Positions 44,076 through 52,770 of a DNA stretch of 64,000 bases are shown piece after piece (position 1 is the stretch's first letter; the number at the start of each line of letters is the position of its first letter). The notes below the pieces were generated by a model. It worked only from the letters and a program-made list of their open reading frames with translations, made no database searches and was not told the origin of the DNA. The stretch is from Arthrobacter sp. GMC3 (lineage in GTDB: Bacteria; Actinomycetota; Actinomycetes; Actinomycetales; Micrococcaceae), in the NCBI RefSeq assembly GCF_002929305.1, contig NZ_PJIO01000002.1, positions 1-64,000 of the forward strand, read 5' to 3'. Made by a program: the position numbers and the translations under genes.

Positions 44076-44459
44076 TCAGGCTGGTGTGAGCGGGGCTCGC
44101 AACGGCCAGTCGCCACCTTCGAGGATGACTTGCGTGCAGGAACCATCCTGGCTGTTCAACAGGATCGGCGCCGCCAAATTAACGGTGCTTTGCACACCCG
44201 GGTTTACCACCACCAAGACGGTGACTCCGGAAACATCCGTGCCAATAGCGGAAAGCTCGGCAGCCGGTAGCCGAGGGCTGTAGTCGGGCAGGTGGGTGGC
44301 TGCGTCCAGGACGTAAAGGCGTGCGGTGCCGTCGTTGGCCGTCAGTGAAAAGAGCCCCACGGCATTTTCAATGGCCGCCAGGGTGAAGTTGACCTTCGGC
44401 TCCAAGCCCGGTGGCGGTGTGACAAAACGCAGTTCTGCGATGAGCGCCTCGACACTCAT
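44076..44459 (-). CDS. fliW: Flagellar assembly factor FliW
   Basis: A 127-aa FliW protein (FVTPPPGLEP, then AVGLFSLTANDG and ILLNSQDGSCTQVILE). FliW binds flagellin and antagonises CsrA, coupling flagellin export to translation. It is the last gene of flgN-flgK-flgL-fliW, its start overlapping the flgL stop. csrA, often adjacent, is not present beside it or elsewhere in the window. Confidence 0.88.
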   Translation of the reverse strand: MSVEALIAELRFVTPPPGLEPKVNFTLAAIENAVGLFSLTANDGTARLYVLDAATHLPDYSPRLPAAELSAIGTDVSGVTVLVVVNPGVQSTVNLAAPILLNSQDGSCTQVILEGGDWPLRAPLTPA

Positions 44460-45346
44460 CGCAGGAAGTCCATCAGCGTCGGCTGGAGCACTTTGGCCGT
44501 GACGCTCAGGGCGGCCTGGTAGGCGAGCTCCTGCGTTTTGACGTCGAGGATGGCCCTGCCCAGGTCAAGGTCCTCAATGCTTGAGCGCTGATTTTCCAGG
44601 TCCACGGCGCCGTTGGTATTGGCCGTTTGTGCCCGCAACAGCTGGGCCTGCCGGGTACCCAGCTCGGCACGGGCGTCAATGGCGCCGCTCACGGCCTTGT
44701 CCATGGCGCCAAGTTCTGCAGAAACATCGCCGCCGGGGGCACGCAATGCATCGGCAATTCTTGAAAGTAGCCCAAACACCGAGTTTCCTTCCGTGGTGCC
44801 AAAGATCGCGGCGCCGTCGGCGTCCACCCGTACTGCCGCGCCAGAACTGATGCGGCGTTCCACTGAACTGTTCGGATCTCCCGTGTAGCTGAGCGGATTG
44901 TCAGTGAATGCTGCGCCTTGGTTCGAGTTGCCGGCGAAAATGGTCCGCCCTAGATACTTGGTGTTGGCTTGGGTAAGTAGCTCGGCCCGGATGGACTCAA
45001 TCTCCTTGGCGATGGCGTCCCGGCCAGCAGGTGTAGTGGCCCCGTTGGCGCCTTGAAGGCTCAAGTCCTTGGCTCGTTGCAGCAGGGTGGTGACACTTGC
45101 CATGGCGCTGTCGGCCGTGGCAAGCCAGTTGGTGCCATCGGAAATGTTGCGCCCGTACTGTTCCGATGCTGCCTGCTGGGCGCGTACGGCCATAGCGTCG
45201 GCTGCTGCAGTCGGATTGTCCGAAATGTTGGCGAACTTCTTCAAATCCAGCGCGGACTGCTGGGCCTGTGCCAGCTTGGCTGAGCTCGACTCAAGGTTTC
45301 TGTGGGCCGTCGCGGCCATGGTTTGCATGGTGACTCGTCCCATCAT
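44456..45346 (-). CDS. flgL: Flagellar hook-associated protein 3 FlgL
   Basis: A 296-aa hook-filament junction protein. N-terminal flagellin-like helix (VTMQTMAATAHRNLESSSAKLAQAQ) and C-terminal partner helix (ILDVKTQELAYQAALSVTAKVLQPTLMDFL) are conserved. It is exported and bridges hook and filament. Two bases separate it from flgK, and its stop overlaps fliW. Confidence 0.92.
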   Translation of the reverse strand: MMGRVTMQTMAATAHRNLESSSAKLAQAQQSALDLKKFANISDNPTAAADAMAVRAQQAASEQYGRNISDGTNWLATADSAMASVTTLLQRAKDLSLQGANGATTPAGRDAIAKEIESIRAELLTQANTKYLGRTIFAGNSNQGAAFTDNPLSYTGDPNSSVERRISSGAAVRVDADGAAIFGTTEGNSVFGLLSRIADALRAPGGDVSAELGAMDKAVSGAIDARAELGTRQAQLLRAQTANTNGAVDLENQRSSIEDLDLGRAILDVKTQELAYQAALSVTAKVLQPTLMDFLR

Positions 45347-45348
45347 GG

Positions 45349-46773
45349 TCAGCGTCCCACCCTTCCGGTCTGGTTGATAAGCACGTCAAGGGCCTCATCG
45401 ATGGCCGTCATGACCCGGCTCGCTGCCTGGTAGGCGTGCGTGTAGGAGAGCAGATTCACGTTCTCCTCGTCGATGTCCACTGAAGCGTTAGACTGCTGGG
45501 CGGCCATGGCATTGGTAAGCGAGGTTCCGGCCGCAACGTCTTGCTGCAGACCCACGCGCACCGCAGCGCCCGTGGTGAGGACGGTTTCGGTCCACTTTGC
45601 GTCCGGGGAATCCTTGGCGGAGCCAAGCTTGAAGATCTCATCCGCCTTGGAGCCGTTCAGAGCATTGCTTGCACTACCCGAGGTGGCGATGTCGGCCGGG
45701 CCCTGGGCTTTCACCTCTAGGCGCATTGCGGCCCCGGGCCCCGAGCCAGGCTTAAAGCCGAAGAACGGATCGCCCAGGGTTCCGTCGGCCTTGAAAGCGG
45801 TGGTGTGGATGTCGTTGACCTGCTTGGCCAACTTCTCCGCCAGACGGTCGTATTCGGCCGCCGTCTCGGCGATGACTCCACCGGTTTTACCCGCATTGGC
45901 CGGGCCAAGAACTGACAAGGTGCCAGCTAGCTGGCCACCGTCCAGATCCACGGCCACGCCAGGGCGACGCTCCCATTCCAGCTGGACGGGCTTACCTTCT
46001 GACATGGTGTTGGGGCCGGCCACCTTGAGCGTGTTGACCTGCTTGCCGGAAACCAGGACGTTGCCGCCCACCAGAATTTCGTTGTCCCCGTTCGGCAGAT
46101 CCCGCACGGTGCCGCCGGTCAGCTGGGAGATTTTGGCGGTCAGCGTGTTGCGCTGGTCGATCAGTTCGTTGCTGGGGTGGCCGGTGGCCGCTGCGGAACG
46201 AATTTGGTCGTTGAGGGAGGCTATCTGACCCGCTGTGGTGTTGACTTCCTGCACCAGCATGTCCGCCCGGCCACGTGTCTGTGACCATTGGTTGTCCAGG
46301 GCCCGGTAGCCCTCGGAAATGTTCTGGGCGAGGGAGTTGGCGCTTCCCAACAGCTTGGCTGTGGAGGCTGTCTCGCCGGCATGGTTGGAGATGTCACCCC
46401 AGGCCGCCCAAAAGGAGTGCAGCTGGCCGGAGATGGCCTCGGTGCCGGGTTCTTTCATGCGGTCCTGGATTTGTGTCAACGCATCGGCACGGGCGCTGGT
46501 GTAGCCGGCGCTGGAAAACGCCGTGCGCACACGGGCGTCCAAGAAAGTGTCGCCCAGGCGGGAAATGCCGGTGACATTGACCCCTTGCCCGGGTTTGACG
46601 CCGACGTCGAACAGCGAGCCGTTGGCGGGCATGCCAACGGCGGAAAGCTCGGCCCGCTGGCGCGTGTATCCGGCCGTGTTGACGTTGGTCAGGTTCTGGC
46701 CCACGACGTTCAGCCCGGTTCGGGCGGCATTCAGGCCGGAGAGTGCCGTGTTCAGGCCACTAAAAGTACTCAC
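45349..46773 (-). CDS. flgK: Flagellar hook-associated protein 1 FlgK
   Basis: A 474-aa FlgK. The N-terminus (FSGLNTALSGLNAARTGLNVVGQNLTN) contains the flagellar rod/hook motif, and the C-terminus ends in the coiled-coil NLLSYTHAYQAASRVMTAIDEALDVLI. First hook-filament junction protein. Length is within the normal actinobacterial range. 15 bp after flgN; 2 bp before flgL. Confidence 0.92.
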   Translation of the reverse strand: MSTFSGLNTALSGLNAARTGLNVVGQNLTNVNTAGYTRQRAELSAVGMPANGSLFDVGVKPGQGVNVTGISRLGDTFLDARVRTAFSSAGYTSARADALTQIQDRMKEPGTEAISGQLHSFWAAWGDISNHAGETASTAKLLGSANSLAQNISEGYRALDNQWSQTRGRADMLVQEVNTTAGQIASLNDQIRSAAATGHPSNELIDQRNTLTAKISQLTGGTVRDLPNGDNEILVGGNVLVSGKQVNTLKVAGPNTMSEGKPVQLEWERRPGVAVDLDGGQLAGTLSVLGPANAGKTGGVIAETAAEYDRLAEKLAKQVNDIHTTAFKADGTLGDPFFGFKPGSGPGAAMRLEVKAQGPADIATSGSASNALNGSKADEIFKLGSAKDSPDAKWTETVLTTGAAVRVGLQQDVAAGTSLTNAMAAQQSNASVDIDEENVNLLSYTHAYQAASRVMTAIDEALDVLINQTGRVGR

Positions 46774-46788
46774 AATTTCCTCAACATT

Positions 46789-47271
46789 TTAGACGCTCTT
46801 ATCCAGGAATCGTGATCCCGGCTCCGTGCTGGTGTTGCCCAGGTGGTCGTAGGTTCCCGCATCCGCGACCACGGTGGCCATGGTCTCCTGGGCGGAGCGC
46901 AGACCTTCCCGCAGAAATTGCAGATTGGTGTCGCGCAGGGTGCGAACCTGGTCCACCGCACCGCTCAAGGCGGCCAAGTGGGAGCCAAGGATCTCCGCCC
47001 ACGGGCCTGCGCCACCTGCGGCACTAAGTTCCTGAAGGCTGGCGTCCTCCGGCAGTCCCCACTGGAGAGCAACGGCGGAGGCGATGGTGGTTCGTTCAAG
47101 GGACGTCACGCGCAGGCGCGTCATGACGTGTTCAACTTCCCGTGTTGCGTGATCAAGCCAACGGGACTTTCCTGACGCCAGAACAAGGTGTTCTTCTTCG
47201 AGTTTAAAGACCAATAGGTCTAATAATTCTCGTTCGCGCCATAAAGCGGCGGTCAATTCCTGAGGCCCCAT
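46789..47271 (-). CDS. flgN: FlgN-like flagellar export chaperone
   Basis: A 160-aa all-helical protein at the head of flgN-flgK-flgL-fliW. The N-terminus (ALWREREXLLDLLVFKLEEEHLVL-like helix) matches FlgN, the FlgK/FlgL chaperone. The ATG is preceded by AAAGGACCT. It is served by the FliA-type promoter at 47312-47338. Sequence identity to FlgN is weak, so the call rests largely on order and size. Confidence 0.8.
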   Translation of the reverse strand: MGPQELTAALWRERELLDLLVFKLEEEHLVLASGKSRWLDHATREVEHVMTRLRVTSLERTTIASAVALQWGLPEDASLQELSAAGGAGPWAEILGSHLAALSGAVDQVRTLRDTNLQFLREGLRSAQETMATVVADAGTYDHLGNTSTEPGSRFLDKSV

Positions 47272-47311
47272 AGGGAGGTCCTTTCAACTGGCCGAGGGGT
47301 TGCAAACTCTA

Positions 47312-47338
47312 CTATCGGCGCAGGTGGCGGATTCGTAA
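47312..47338 (-). promoter_or_regulatory. FliA-type promoter of flgNKL-fliW
   Basis: On the minus strand: TTACGAAT (47338-47331), 11-bp spacer, GCCGATAG (47319-47312). It matches the class-III flagellar sigma consensus TAAAGTTT-N11-GCCGATAA at the -10 octamer, and its -35 differs by one base from the flgB promoter at 52771-52797. The predicted leader is about 35 nt. Confidence 0.7.
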
Positions 47339-47542
47339 TGGGCCGCGTTTTACTTCTTCTGCGCCCCGGACCTAGCGCCTTGCTCGTGCACAATTTCATA
47401 CGAATGGACAGCGGAAAGTTGCATTCTTCAGGCATATTTTCGCTTACAGTAAGGTGTCACTTGCTTGCATTGCCGGTGGCGCACGCTGGGGGGCGTTCAT
47501 ATCGACTACTAAAGTCATGTGTTGGCGAGGGGGGCATTACCG

Positions 47543-48376
47543 TTGAATCGCGAGGACCGCGACAGTTTAGTCGTGCAAAATTTACCTTTGGTTGGGTACC
47601 TGGTAACCGAAATTTGCATGCGCGCCAGTCACTTGTCTCGTCCAGATCTTGCGCAGGTCGGAGCCGTGGCTCTCATTCAGTGTGCGGAGTCCTTTGACGC
47701 CAGTTTGGGTGTGCCTTTTGGTGCCTATGCCCGACGCCGGATCAAGGGTGCGTTCGCTGACGAGCTTCGCCGTGAAGATTGGGCCACTCGGGGTGCCCGC
47801 TCCCGTATGAGCGAACTTGCCATGATGCAAGAAACACTCTCCGGTGCACTGGGCCGCTTGCCTTCCACCGATGAGCTCGCGGGCGCGCTCGGCGTGGACA
47901 GGGCCGCCGTCGAAGCCTCGCAGCTCGATGCTGCCCGAAGCGTTACCCCATTGACCGATGTGATCGCCGATCTTGTGGCGGCCACCTCGCAAACTCCCGA
48001 GGAACTGGTGCTGGCGAACGAGCACGAGGCGTTCCTGGGGGAGGCGGTTGCTGCGCTGCCGCAGCGTATGCAATACATTGTGGAGCAGATTTACTACCGT
48101 GACAGGACCGTGAAGGATCTGGCCGAGGAGCTTGGTTCCAGCCATTCGGCCGTGTCCCAGCAACGGGCCGAGGCCATGCGACTTTTGCGTGACGGAATAG
48201 AACGCCACTATTTGGCTACGGCGGACGCCAGCTCGGTGCCGCACACCCGGATTGCGGCCTCTCGCCGAGAGGACTACCTGACCCACCTTGGGGCCCGAAC
48301 TATCGGCGGGGCAACACGGGCGTTGGGTCTGGTGGTTCACGACCACGCGGCAAAGACCGCCCCGATGATGGGATGA
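47543..48376 (+). CDS. fliA: Flagellar sigma factor FliA (sigma-28)
   Basis: A 277-aa sigma-70-family factor of the FliA/WhiG group. Region 2 (LPLVGYLVTEICMRASHLSR, then DLAQVGAVALIQCAESFDASLGVPFGAYARRRIKGAFADELR), region 3 and region 4 (YYRDRTVKDLAEELGSSHSAVSQQRAEAMRLLRDGI-like HTH) are all present. TTG 47543 with GAGGGGGG upstream is chosen over GTG 47519. It probably drives the four octamer promoters in this locus. The leader (47272-47542) is an intergenic region shared with flgN and shows no other gene. A ~30-aa tail after region 4 is unusual. Confidence 0.88.
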   Translation: MNREDRDSLVVQNLPLVGYLVTEICMRASHLSRPDLAQVGAVALIQCAESFDASLGVPFGAYARRRIKGAFADELRREDWATRGARSRMSELAMMQETLSGALGRLPSTDELAGALGVDRAAVEASQLDAARSVTPLTDVIADLVAATSQTPEELVLANEHEAFLGEAVAALPQRMQYIVEQIYYRDRTVKDLAEELGSSHSAVSQQRAEAMRLLRDGIERHYLATADASSVPHTRIAASRREDYLTHLGARTIGGATRALGLVVHDHAAKTAPMMG

Positions 48377-48416
48377 GCAAACCGGGCTGGGCAACAAAAA
48401 TCTCCCGATAAATCCC

Positions 48417-48443
48417 TTACCGGTAGCGGCCGTGTGCCGAGTG
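48417..48443 (+). promoter_or_regulatory. FliA-type promoter of flagellin 1
   Basis: TTACCGGT (48417-48424), 11-bp spacer, GCCGAGTG (48436-48443). The architecture is that of the flgN and flgB promoters, with a changed -10 end. The -10 lies in the duplicated flagellin unit, but the -35 lies outside it and is nonetheless conserved with flagellin 2 (TAACCGGC). Confidence 0.55.
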
Positions 48444-49392
48444 TTAAGTTCAGTTGCCCATGGATGGGCGGCGTTTCTTTTCCCACTTTTCACGGAGGAC
48501 TTTACTCATGGGCATGCAGGTTAATACCAACATTGCGGCAAACAATTCTTACCGCAACCTCAGCAACACTCAGAATGATCTTTCCAAGTCGCTGGAGAAG
48601 CTTTCCAGTGGTTTCCGCATCAACCGTGCAGCCGATGACGCTGCCGGCCTGGCCATTTCCGAGGGCTTGAAGTCTCAGGTCAATGGCAACACCGTTGCTG
48701 CCCGCAACGCCCAGGACGGCATCTCCGTTATTCAGACCGCTGAAGGCGCGTTGACTGAAGTCCACACCATCTTGCAGCGCATGCGTGACTTGGGTGTTCA
48801 GGCCGGTAACGACTCCAACAACGTTGATTCACGCAAGGCCATCACCACCGAGGCTGCCGCGCTGACCGCAGAGTTGGACCGTATCTCCTCGGCCACCAAC
48901 TTCAACGGCATCAAGCTCCTTGACTCCTCCGCCGGCACGGCCGGTGTCATGTCCTTCCAGATCGGTGCCGGCGACACCGCTGACAACCAGATCAAGGTTG
49001 ACCTGACAGGGGCGAACGTGAAGACCGTTTCCACCGCAGTTGGTGTCTTGACGTTCGACAGCGCGGCAAACGCTGCCTTGGCTGTCAAGGGCTTGGATGT
49101 CCAGATCACGGCGATCTCCTCGGCTCGTGCCGATTTGGGTGCTGCCCAGAACCGTATGGAGTCTGCTGGCCGCTCGCTGGCAGTATCCAAGGAGAACCTG
49201 TCCGCTGCTGCCTCGCGCATCACGGATACCGACATGGCTGAGGAAATGGTGAAGTTCACCCGCGCGAACATCCTCTCCCAGGCAGGCACGGCCATGCTGG
49301 CCCAGGCCAACCAGTCAAACCAGGGCGTTCTGAAGCTCTTGGGCTAAACCGCAACACCCGCCGGGTACTAAACCATCCGGCACCCTTGCCGC
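48434..49392 (+). repeat. Flagellin duplication unit, copy 1
   Basis: A 959-bp unit holding flagellin 1, its 5' leader and the first 45 bp after its stop. It is colinear with 49490-50448 at a constant offset of 1056 bp with no indels. 48434-48779 and 49117-49392 appear identical between copies; the 337-bp middle differs. Confidence 0.85.
48508..49347 (+). CDS. fliC: Flagellin (copy 1)
   Basis: A 279-aa short flagellin made of D0/D1 helices with a small central domain. N-terminal GMQVNTNIAANNSYRNLSNT and C-terminal MAEEMVKFTRANILSQAGTA segments are canonical. The start ATG 48508 has ACGGAGGAC upstream. The middle (residues ~92-203) differs from copy 2; both ends are identical at DNA level. 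It forms the filament. Followed by a 21-bp-stem terminator. Confidence 0.95.
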   Translation: MGMQVNTNIAANNSYRNLSNTQNDLSKSLEKLSSGFRINRAADDAAGLAISEGLKSQVNGNTVAARNAQDGISVIQTAEGALTEVHTILQRMRDLGVQAGNDSNNVDSRKAITTEAAALTAELDRISSATNFNGIKLLDSSAGTAGVMSFQIGAGDTADNQIKVDLTGANVKTVSTAVGVLTFDSAANAALAVKGLDVQITAISSARADLGAAQNRMESAGRSLAVSKENLSAAASRITDTDMAEEMVKFTRANILSQAGTAMLAQANQSNQGVLKLLG

Positions 49393-49434
49393 AAGCCGTC
49401 CCGAAATGCTGGCCATTTCGGGACGGCTTGCGGC
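49388..49434 (+). terminator. Terminator of flagellin 1
   Basis: A perfect 21-bp stem (arms 49388-49408 and 49414-49434), 5-nt loop, followed by ATTTAAAG. It lies 40 bp after the flagellin 1 stop and should insulate copy 1 from copy 2. Confidence 0.85.
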
Positions 49435-49472
49435 ATTTAAAGCCCAAATGAAAATTGTGGCGCCCAAGTTGC

Positions 49473-49499
49473 TAACCGGCGGGTGTGACGTGCCGAGTG
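49473..49499 (+). promoter_or_regulatory. FliA-type promoter of flagellin 2
   Basis: TAACCGGC (49473-49480), 11-bp spacer, GCCGAGTG (49492-49499). It is the same layout as the flagellin 1 promoter; the -35 is upstream of the duplicated unit, so its similarity is not due to the duplication itself. Confidence 0.5.
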
Positions 49500-50448
49500 T
49501 TAAGTTCAGTTGCCCATGGATGGGCGGCGTTTCTTTTCCCACTTTTCACGGAGGACTTTACTCATGGGCATGCAGGTTAATACCAACATTGCGGCAAACA
49601 ATTCTTACCGCAACCTCAGCAACACTCAGAATGATCTTTCCAAGTCGCTGGAGAAGCTTTCCAGTGGTTTCCGCATCAACCGTGCAGCCGATGACGCTGC
49701 CGGCCTGGCCATTTCCGAGGGCTTGAAGTCTCAGGTCAATGGCAACACCGTTGCTGCCCGCAACGCCCAGGACGGCATCTCCGTTATTCAGACCGCTGAA
49801 GGCGCGTTGACTGAAGTCCACACCATCTTGCAGCGTCTGCGCGATCTTTCCGTGCAGGCCGGTAACGACTCCAACAATGGCGATTCACGCACGGCCATCA
49901 CCACCGAGGCTACGGCCTTGACCGACGAGCTGACCCGTATTTCCACGGCCACCAACTTCAACGGCATCAAGCTCCTGAACTCCTCCGCCGGTACGGCCGG
50001 AGTTATGTCCTTCCAGGTGGGCGCCGGAGACGGTGCGGAAAACCAGATCACGGTTGACCTGAAGAAGGCCGATGTCACCAAGGTTGTTACCGGCCTTGGC
50101 GCCCTGGACTTCTCCAGCGCCACCGCGGCAGCAACCTCCCTTGGCAAGATCGACGCACAGGTCACCGCGGTGTCCTCGGCTCGTGCCGATTTGGGTGCTG
50201 CCCAGAACCGTATGGAGTCTGCTGGCCGCTCGCTGGCAGTATCCAAGGAGAACCTGTCCGCTGCTGCCTCGCGCATCACGGATACCGACATGGCTGAGGA
50301 AATGGTGAAGTTCACCCGCGCGAACATCCTCTCCCAGGCAGGCACGGCCATGCTGGCCCAGGCCAACCAGTCAAACCAGGGCGTTCTGAAGCTCTTGGGC
50401 TAAACCGCAACACCCGCCGGGTACTAAACCATCCGGCACCCTTGCCGC
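49490..50448 (+). repeat. Flagellin duplication unit, copy 2
   Basis: Second copy of the 959-bp unit at 48434-49392. Beyond its 3' edge the sequence diverges into a different terminator hairpin. Confidence 0.85.
49564..50403 (+). CDS. fliC2: Flagellin (copy 2)
   Basis: A 279-aa paralog of copy 1, exactly the same length. Residues ~1-91 and ~204-279 are identical; the centre differs, for example RLRDLSVQAGNDSNNGDSRT against RMRDLGVQAGNDSNNVDSRK. Same Shine-Dalgarno and leader. Co-assembly of two flagellins in one filament, or alternative filaments, is likely. Confidence 0.95.
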   Translation: MGMQVNTNIAANNSYRNLSNTQNDLSKSLEKLSSGFRINRAADDAAGLAISEGLKSQVNGNTVAARNAQDGISVIQTAEGALTEVHTILQRLRDLSVQAGNDSNNGDSRTAITTEATALTDELTRISTATNFNGIKLLNSSAGTAGVMSFQVGAGDGAENQITVDLKKADVTKVVTGLGALDFSSATAAATSLGKIDAQVTAVSSARADLGAAQNRMESAGRSLAVSKENLSAAASRITDTDMAEEMVKFTRANILSQAGTAMLAQANQSNQGVLKLLG

Positions 50449-50449
50449 C

Positions 50450-50487
50450 GGCGGCCGGGCCAGTCACATAAGACCGGCCCGGCCGCC
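50450..50487 (+). terminator. Terminator of flagellin 2
   Basis: Perfect 12-bp GC-only stem GGCGGCCGGGCC/GGCCCGGCCGCC (50450-50461 and 50476-50487). It separates flagellin 2 from fliD. Confidence 0.75.
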
Positions 50488-50590
50488 AGTGGTGCAATTA
50501 CGGCAAAGGTCCCGAGTCGCACAACGGGCCACACAAAAGTCACTGCCGGCCAGATCCGGCCACGGGTAGTGCAGCGGAGAGGAACTCCCC

Positions 50591-51979
50591 ATGGGCATGG
50601 GAATCGACGGATTGACTTCAGGGCTGAAGACAAGTGAAATCATCAATGCGCTGATGAACGCCGAGGCCATTCCGCAGTCGTTGATGAAGAAGACTGTCGC
50701 CAATGACACCTACCTGCTCACGGCACTTCAGGCGCTCAACACGAAGTTTGCCAGCCTGTTCAAACAGGCCTCGGAACTATCGAAACCCGATGGCCTGGCC
50801 ATGTACCAGGCCAATTCCTCCTCTCCCGCCATTACCGTGACAGCCGCGGCAGGTGCCCGGCCTATCGCCCTTGACCTGAACGTCACCCAATTGGCGCAGG
50901 CCCACGCGGTGGTCACCGCCCCGCAGGCTGCCTGGCCCACCAGCCCCGCGGTCCTCACGTTCGTCAAGACCGACGGAACCACCACTACCAAGGTTGAGGT
51001 GAACGCGGACTCCGACTCCCTCGATGCCATTGCCTATGCTGTCAACAAGTCAGACGCCGGAGTCTCCGCCGTCAAGGTGGCCTCCGGTACCGACGCCTCA
51101 GGTGCCACCCTTTACCGTCTGCAGTTCACAGCCAAGGAAACCGGCGCCGCCGGTGCGTTCAAGGTGTACCAGGGCAGTGCAGCCGACGTGGACGCCGGCG
51201 CTCTCCCCCTGACAGCCGTTCCCGGTGCTGCTGTGCTCCGCACGGGCCAGGACGCAAAAGTCACGTTGTGGGCCGGTACTCCGGCGGAACAAACCATAAC
51301 CTCGAAATCGAACACCTTCACTGCGATTTCCCCGGGCATTGACATCACCGTCAACCAGGTGACCACCGCGCCTGCCGTTGTCACCGTTCTCCGCGACGAC
51401 AAGGCAGTCACGGCGGCAGCCAAAGACCTGACAAGCAATGTCAACATCATTCTTGGCTCAATCTTTACCCAGTCCGCCGTCTCTGCGGCCGGGGCCGCCG
51501 CCGGCAACGTCACCTCCGGCCTGTTCACCAGCAACAGCACCACCGCCGCGGCCAAGGACAAGCTCTTCACCGCCGTCGTGTCCCCGGTCAATGGGAAATC
51601 ACTGTCCACCATCGGCATCAACTCCACCAAGAACGGCGATCTGGTCTTCGACGAGGCAGTATTCGCCGCGGCCTACGCCAAAGACCCTGCCCTGGTTGAA
51701 AGCACCCTGCAAACCGTCACCGCACGTGTGGCCGACGCTGCCAAAGCCATCTCCGACCCCTATTCGGGCACCTTGTCCCAGAGCATCAAGGGCAAGGAAA
51801 CGGTCATCAACGACCTGAATGCCCAAATCCTGAAGTGGGATGACCGGCTGGCACAACGCCGTGGCGCACTCCAGTCCATCTACACGAACCTGGAAGTCCA
51901 ATTGGGTAAGATGCAGTCACAACAGAACTGGCTGACCTCCCAAATTGGCTCCCTTGATTCAGGAAGCAGCAAGAAGTAG
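50591..51979 (+). CDS. fliD: Flagellar filament cap protein FliD
   Basis: A 462-aa FliD (HAP2): N-terminal GIDGLTSGLKTSEIINALM and C-terminal coiled-coil (VINDLNAQILKWDDRLAQRR, then LGKMQSQQNWLTSQIGSL) are characteristic. It caps the growing filament and promotes flagellin folding. A second ATG at 50597 is an alternative; GGAGAGGAA lies upstream. Its stop overlaps the fliS GTG by one base. Confidence 0.92.
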   Translation: MGMGIDGLTSGLKTSEIINALMNAEAIPQSLMKKTVANDTYLLTALQALNTKFASLFKQASELSKPDGLAMYQANSSSPAITVTAAAGARPIALDLNVTQLAQAHAVVTAPQAAWPTSPAVLTFVKTDGTTTTKVEVNADSDSLDAIAYAVNKSDAGVSAVKVASGTDASGATLYRLQFTAKETGAAGAFKVYQGSAADVDAGALPLTAVPGAAVLRTGQDAKVTLWAGTPAEQTITSKSNTFTAISPGIDITVNQVTTAPAVVTVLRDDKAVTAAAKDLTSNVNIILGSIFTQSAVSAAGAAAGNVTSGLFTSNSTTAAAKDKLFTAVVSPVNGKSLSTIGINSTKNGDLVFDEAVFAAAYAKDPALVESTLQTVTARVADAAKAISDPYSGTLSQSIKGKETVINDLNAQILKWDDRLAQRRGALQSIYTNLEVQLGKMQSQQNWLTSQIGSLDSGSSKK

Positions 51980-52401
51980 TGAACGTTTCCCCCAGCTCCA
52001 GCCGCTCCCTTAACGCCTACCAGCGCGAGGCTGTCATGTCAGCGTCCCCGGCACGCCTGCTGGTGATGCTCTACGACAGGCTCCTGCTTGACCTGGCCCG
52101 TGCCGAGGCCGCCCAGCTGGTCGAGTCGTGGGAGGTGGCGCGGGAGAACCTGCTGCACGCACAGGAGATCATTGGGGAACTTGCGGGGTCCCTGGATATG
52201 GATGCCTGGGACGGCGCAGATCACCTGCTAGGCATTTACAACTACACGGGCACCGCCCTCATGAACGCGAACATCTACCGCAACGTGGAGCTGACCCGCG
52301 AATGCATCACCATTCTGGAGCCTCTGCGCCAGACCTGGCACGAGGCCGCCACACAGCCACTGGCTTCCACTCCGGGCGGACACCTGGGGGAGCTGGCGTG
52401 A
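51979..52401 (+). CDS. fliS: Flagellin export chaperone FliS
   Basis: A 140-aa helical FliS: NAYQREAVMSASPARLLVMLYDRLLLDL is the family N-terminus. It binds the flagellin C-terminus before export. GTG start overlapping the fliD stop; its stop overlaps the next GTG (GTGA). Confidence 0.92.
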   Translation: MNVSPSSSRSLNAYQREAVMSASPARLLVMLYDRLLLDLARAEAAQLVESWEVARENLLHAQEIIGELAGSLDMDAWDGADHLLGIYNYTGTALMNANIYRNVELTRECITILEPLRQTWHEAATQPLASTPGGHLGELA

Positions 52402-52730
52402 GTGCGACGGCGACCCCCGCCGACGCGTCATTCCAGCGCTGGGAGAGCACGTTGGAGCAAATGCGGCTCGATGCGCAAAGCGCCGTCGAGCAGGCAACAA
52501 ACCGTACCTCAGTGGAGGAGATCGACGGCGGTTATCAAGCGTGGACCCCGCCGGCTGACCTAGGCGTTTTGCCCGATGAGTTGGCAGACCGTGCCGCGGC
52601 GTTGCTGGCACTACAGGAGCGGGCGGCGAGGCTGATCGCGGAGTCCCGCAACGCCGTCGAACGCGAAATCCAGGCGCTTACCGTGACACGCACACCCGTC
52701 AGGTCAGTGTACGTAGACGTCACCGGATAG
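52398..52730 (+). CDS. Small helical protein in the FliT position
   Basis: A 110-aa protein with helices FQRWESTLEQMRLDAQSAVEQA and ELADRAAALLALQERAARLIAESRNAVEREI-like (positions ~11-33 and ~62-95). GTG start overlaps the fliS stop. Order (fliD-fliS-X) and size fit a FliT-like FliD chaperone, but I see no decisive FliT signature. Confidence 0.7.
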   Translation: MSATATPADASFQRWESTLEQMRLDAQSAVEQATNRTSVEEIDGGYQAWTPPADLGVLPDELADRAAALLALQERAARLIAESRNAVEREIQALTVTRTPVRSVYVDVTG

Positions 52731-52770
52731 ACCCAGCGAAGGAGTCGGTAATTCCTTTGCTTTCGGATCC

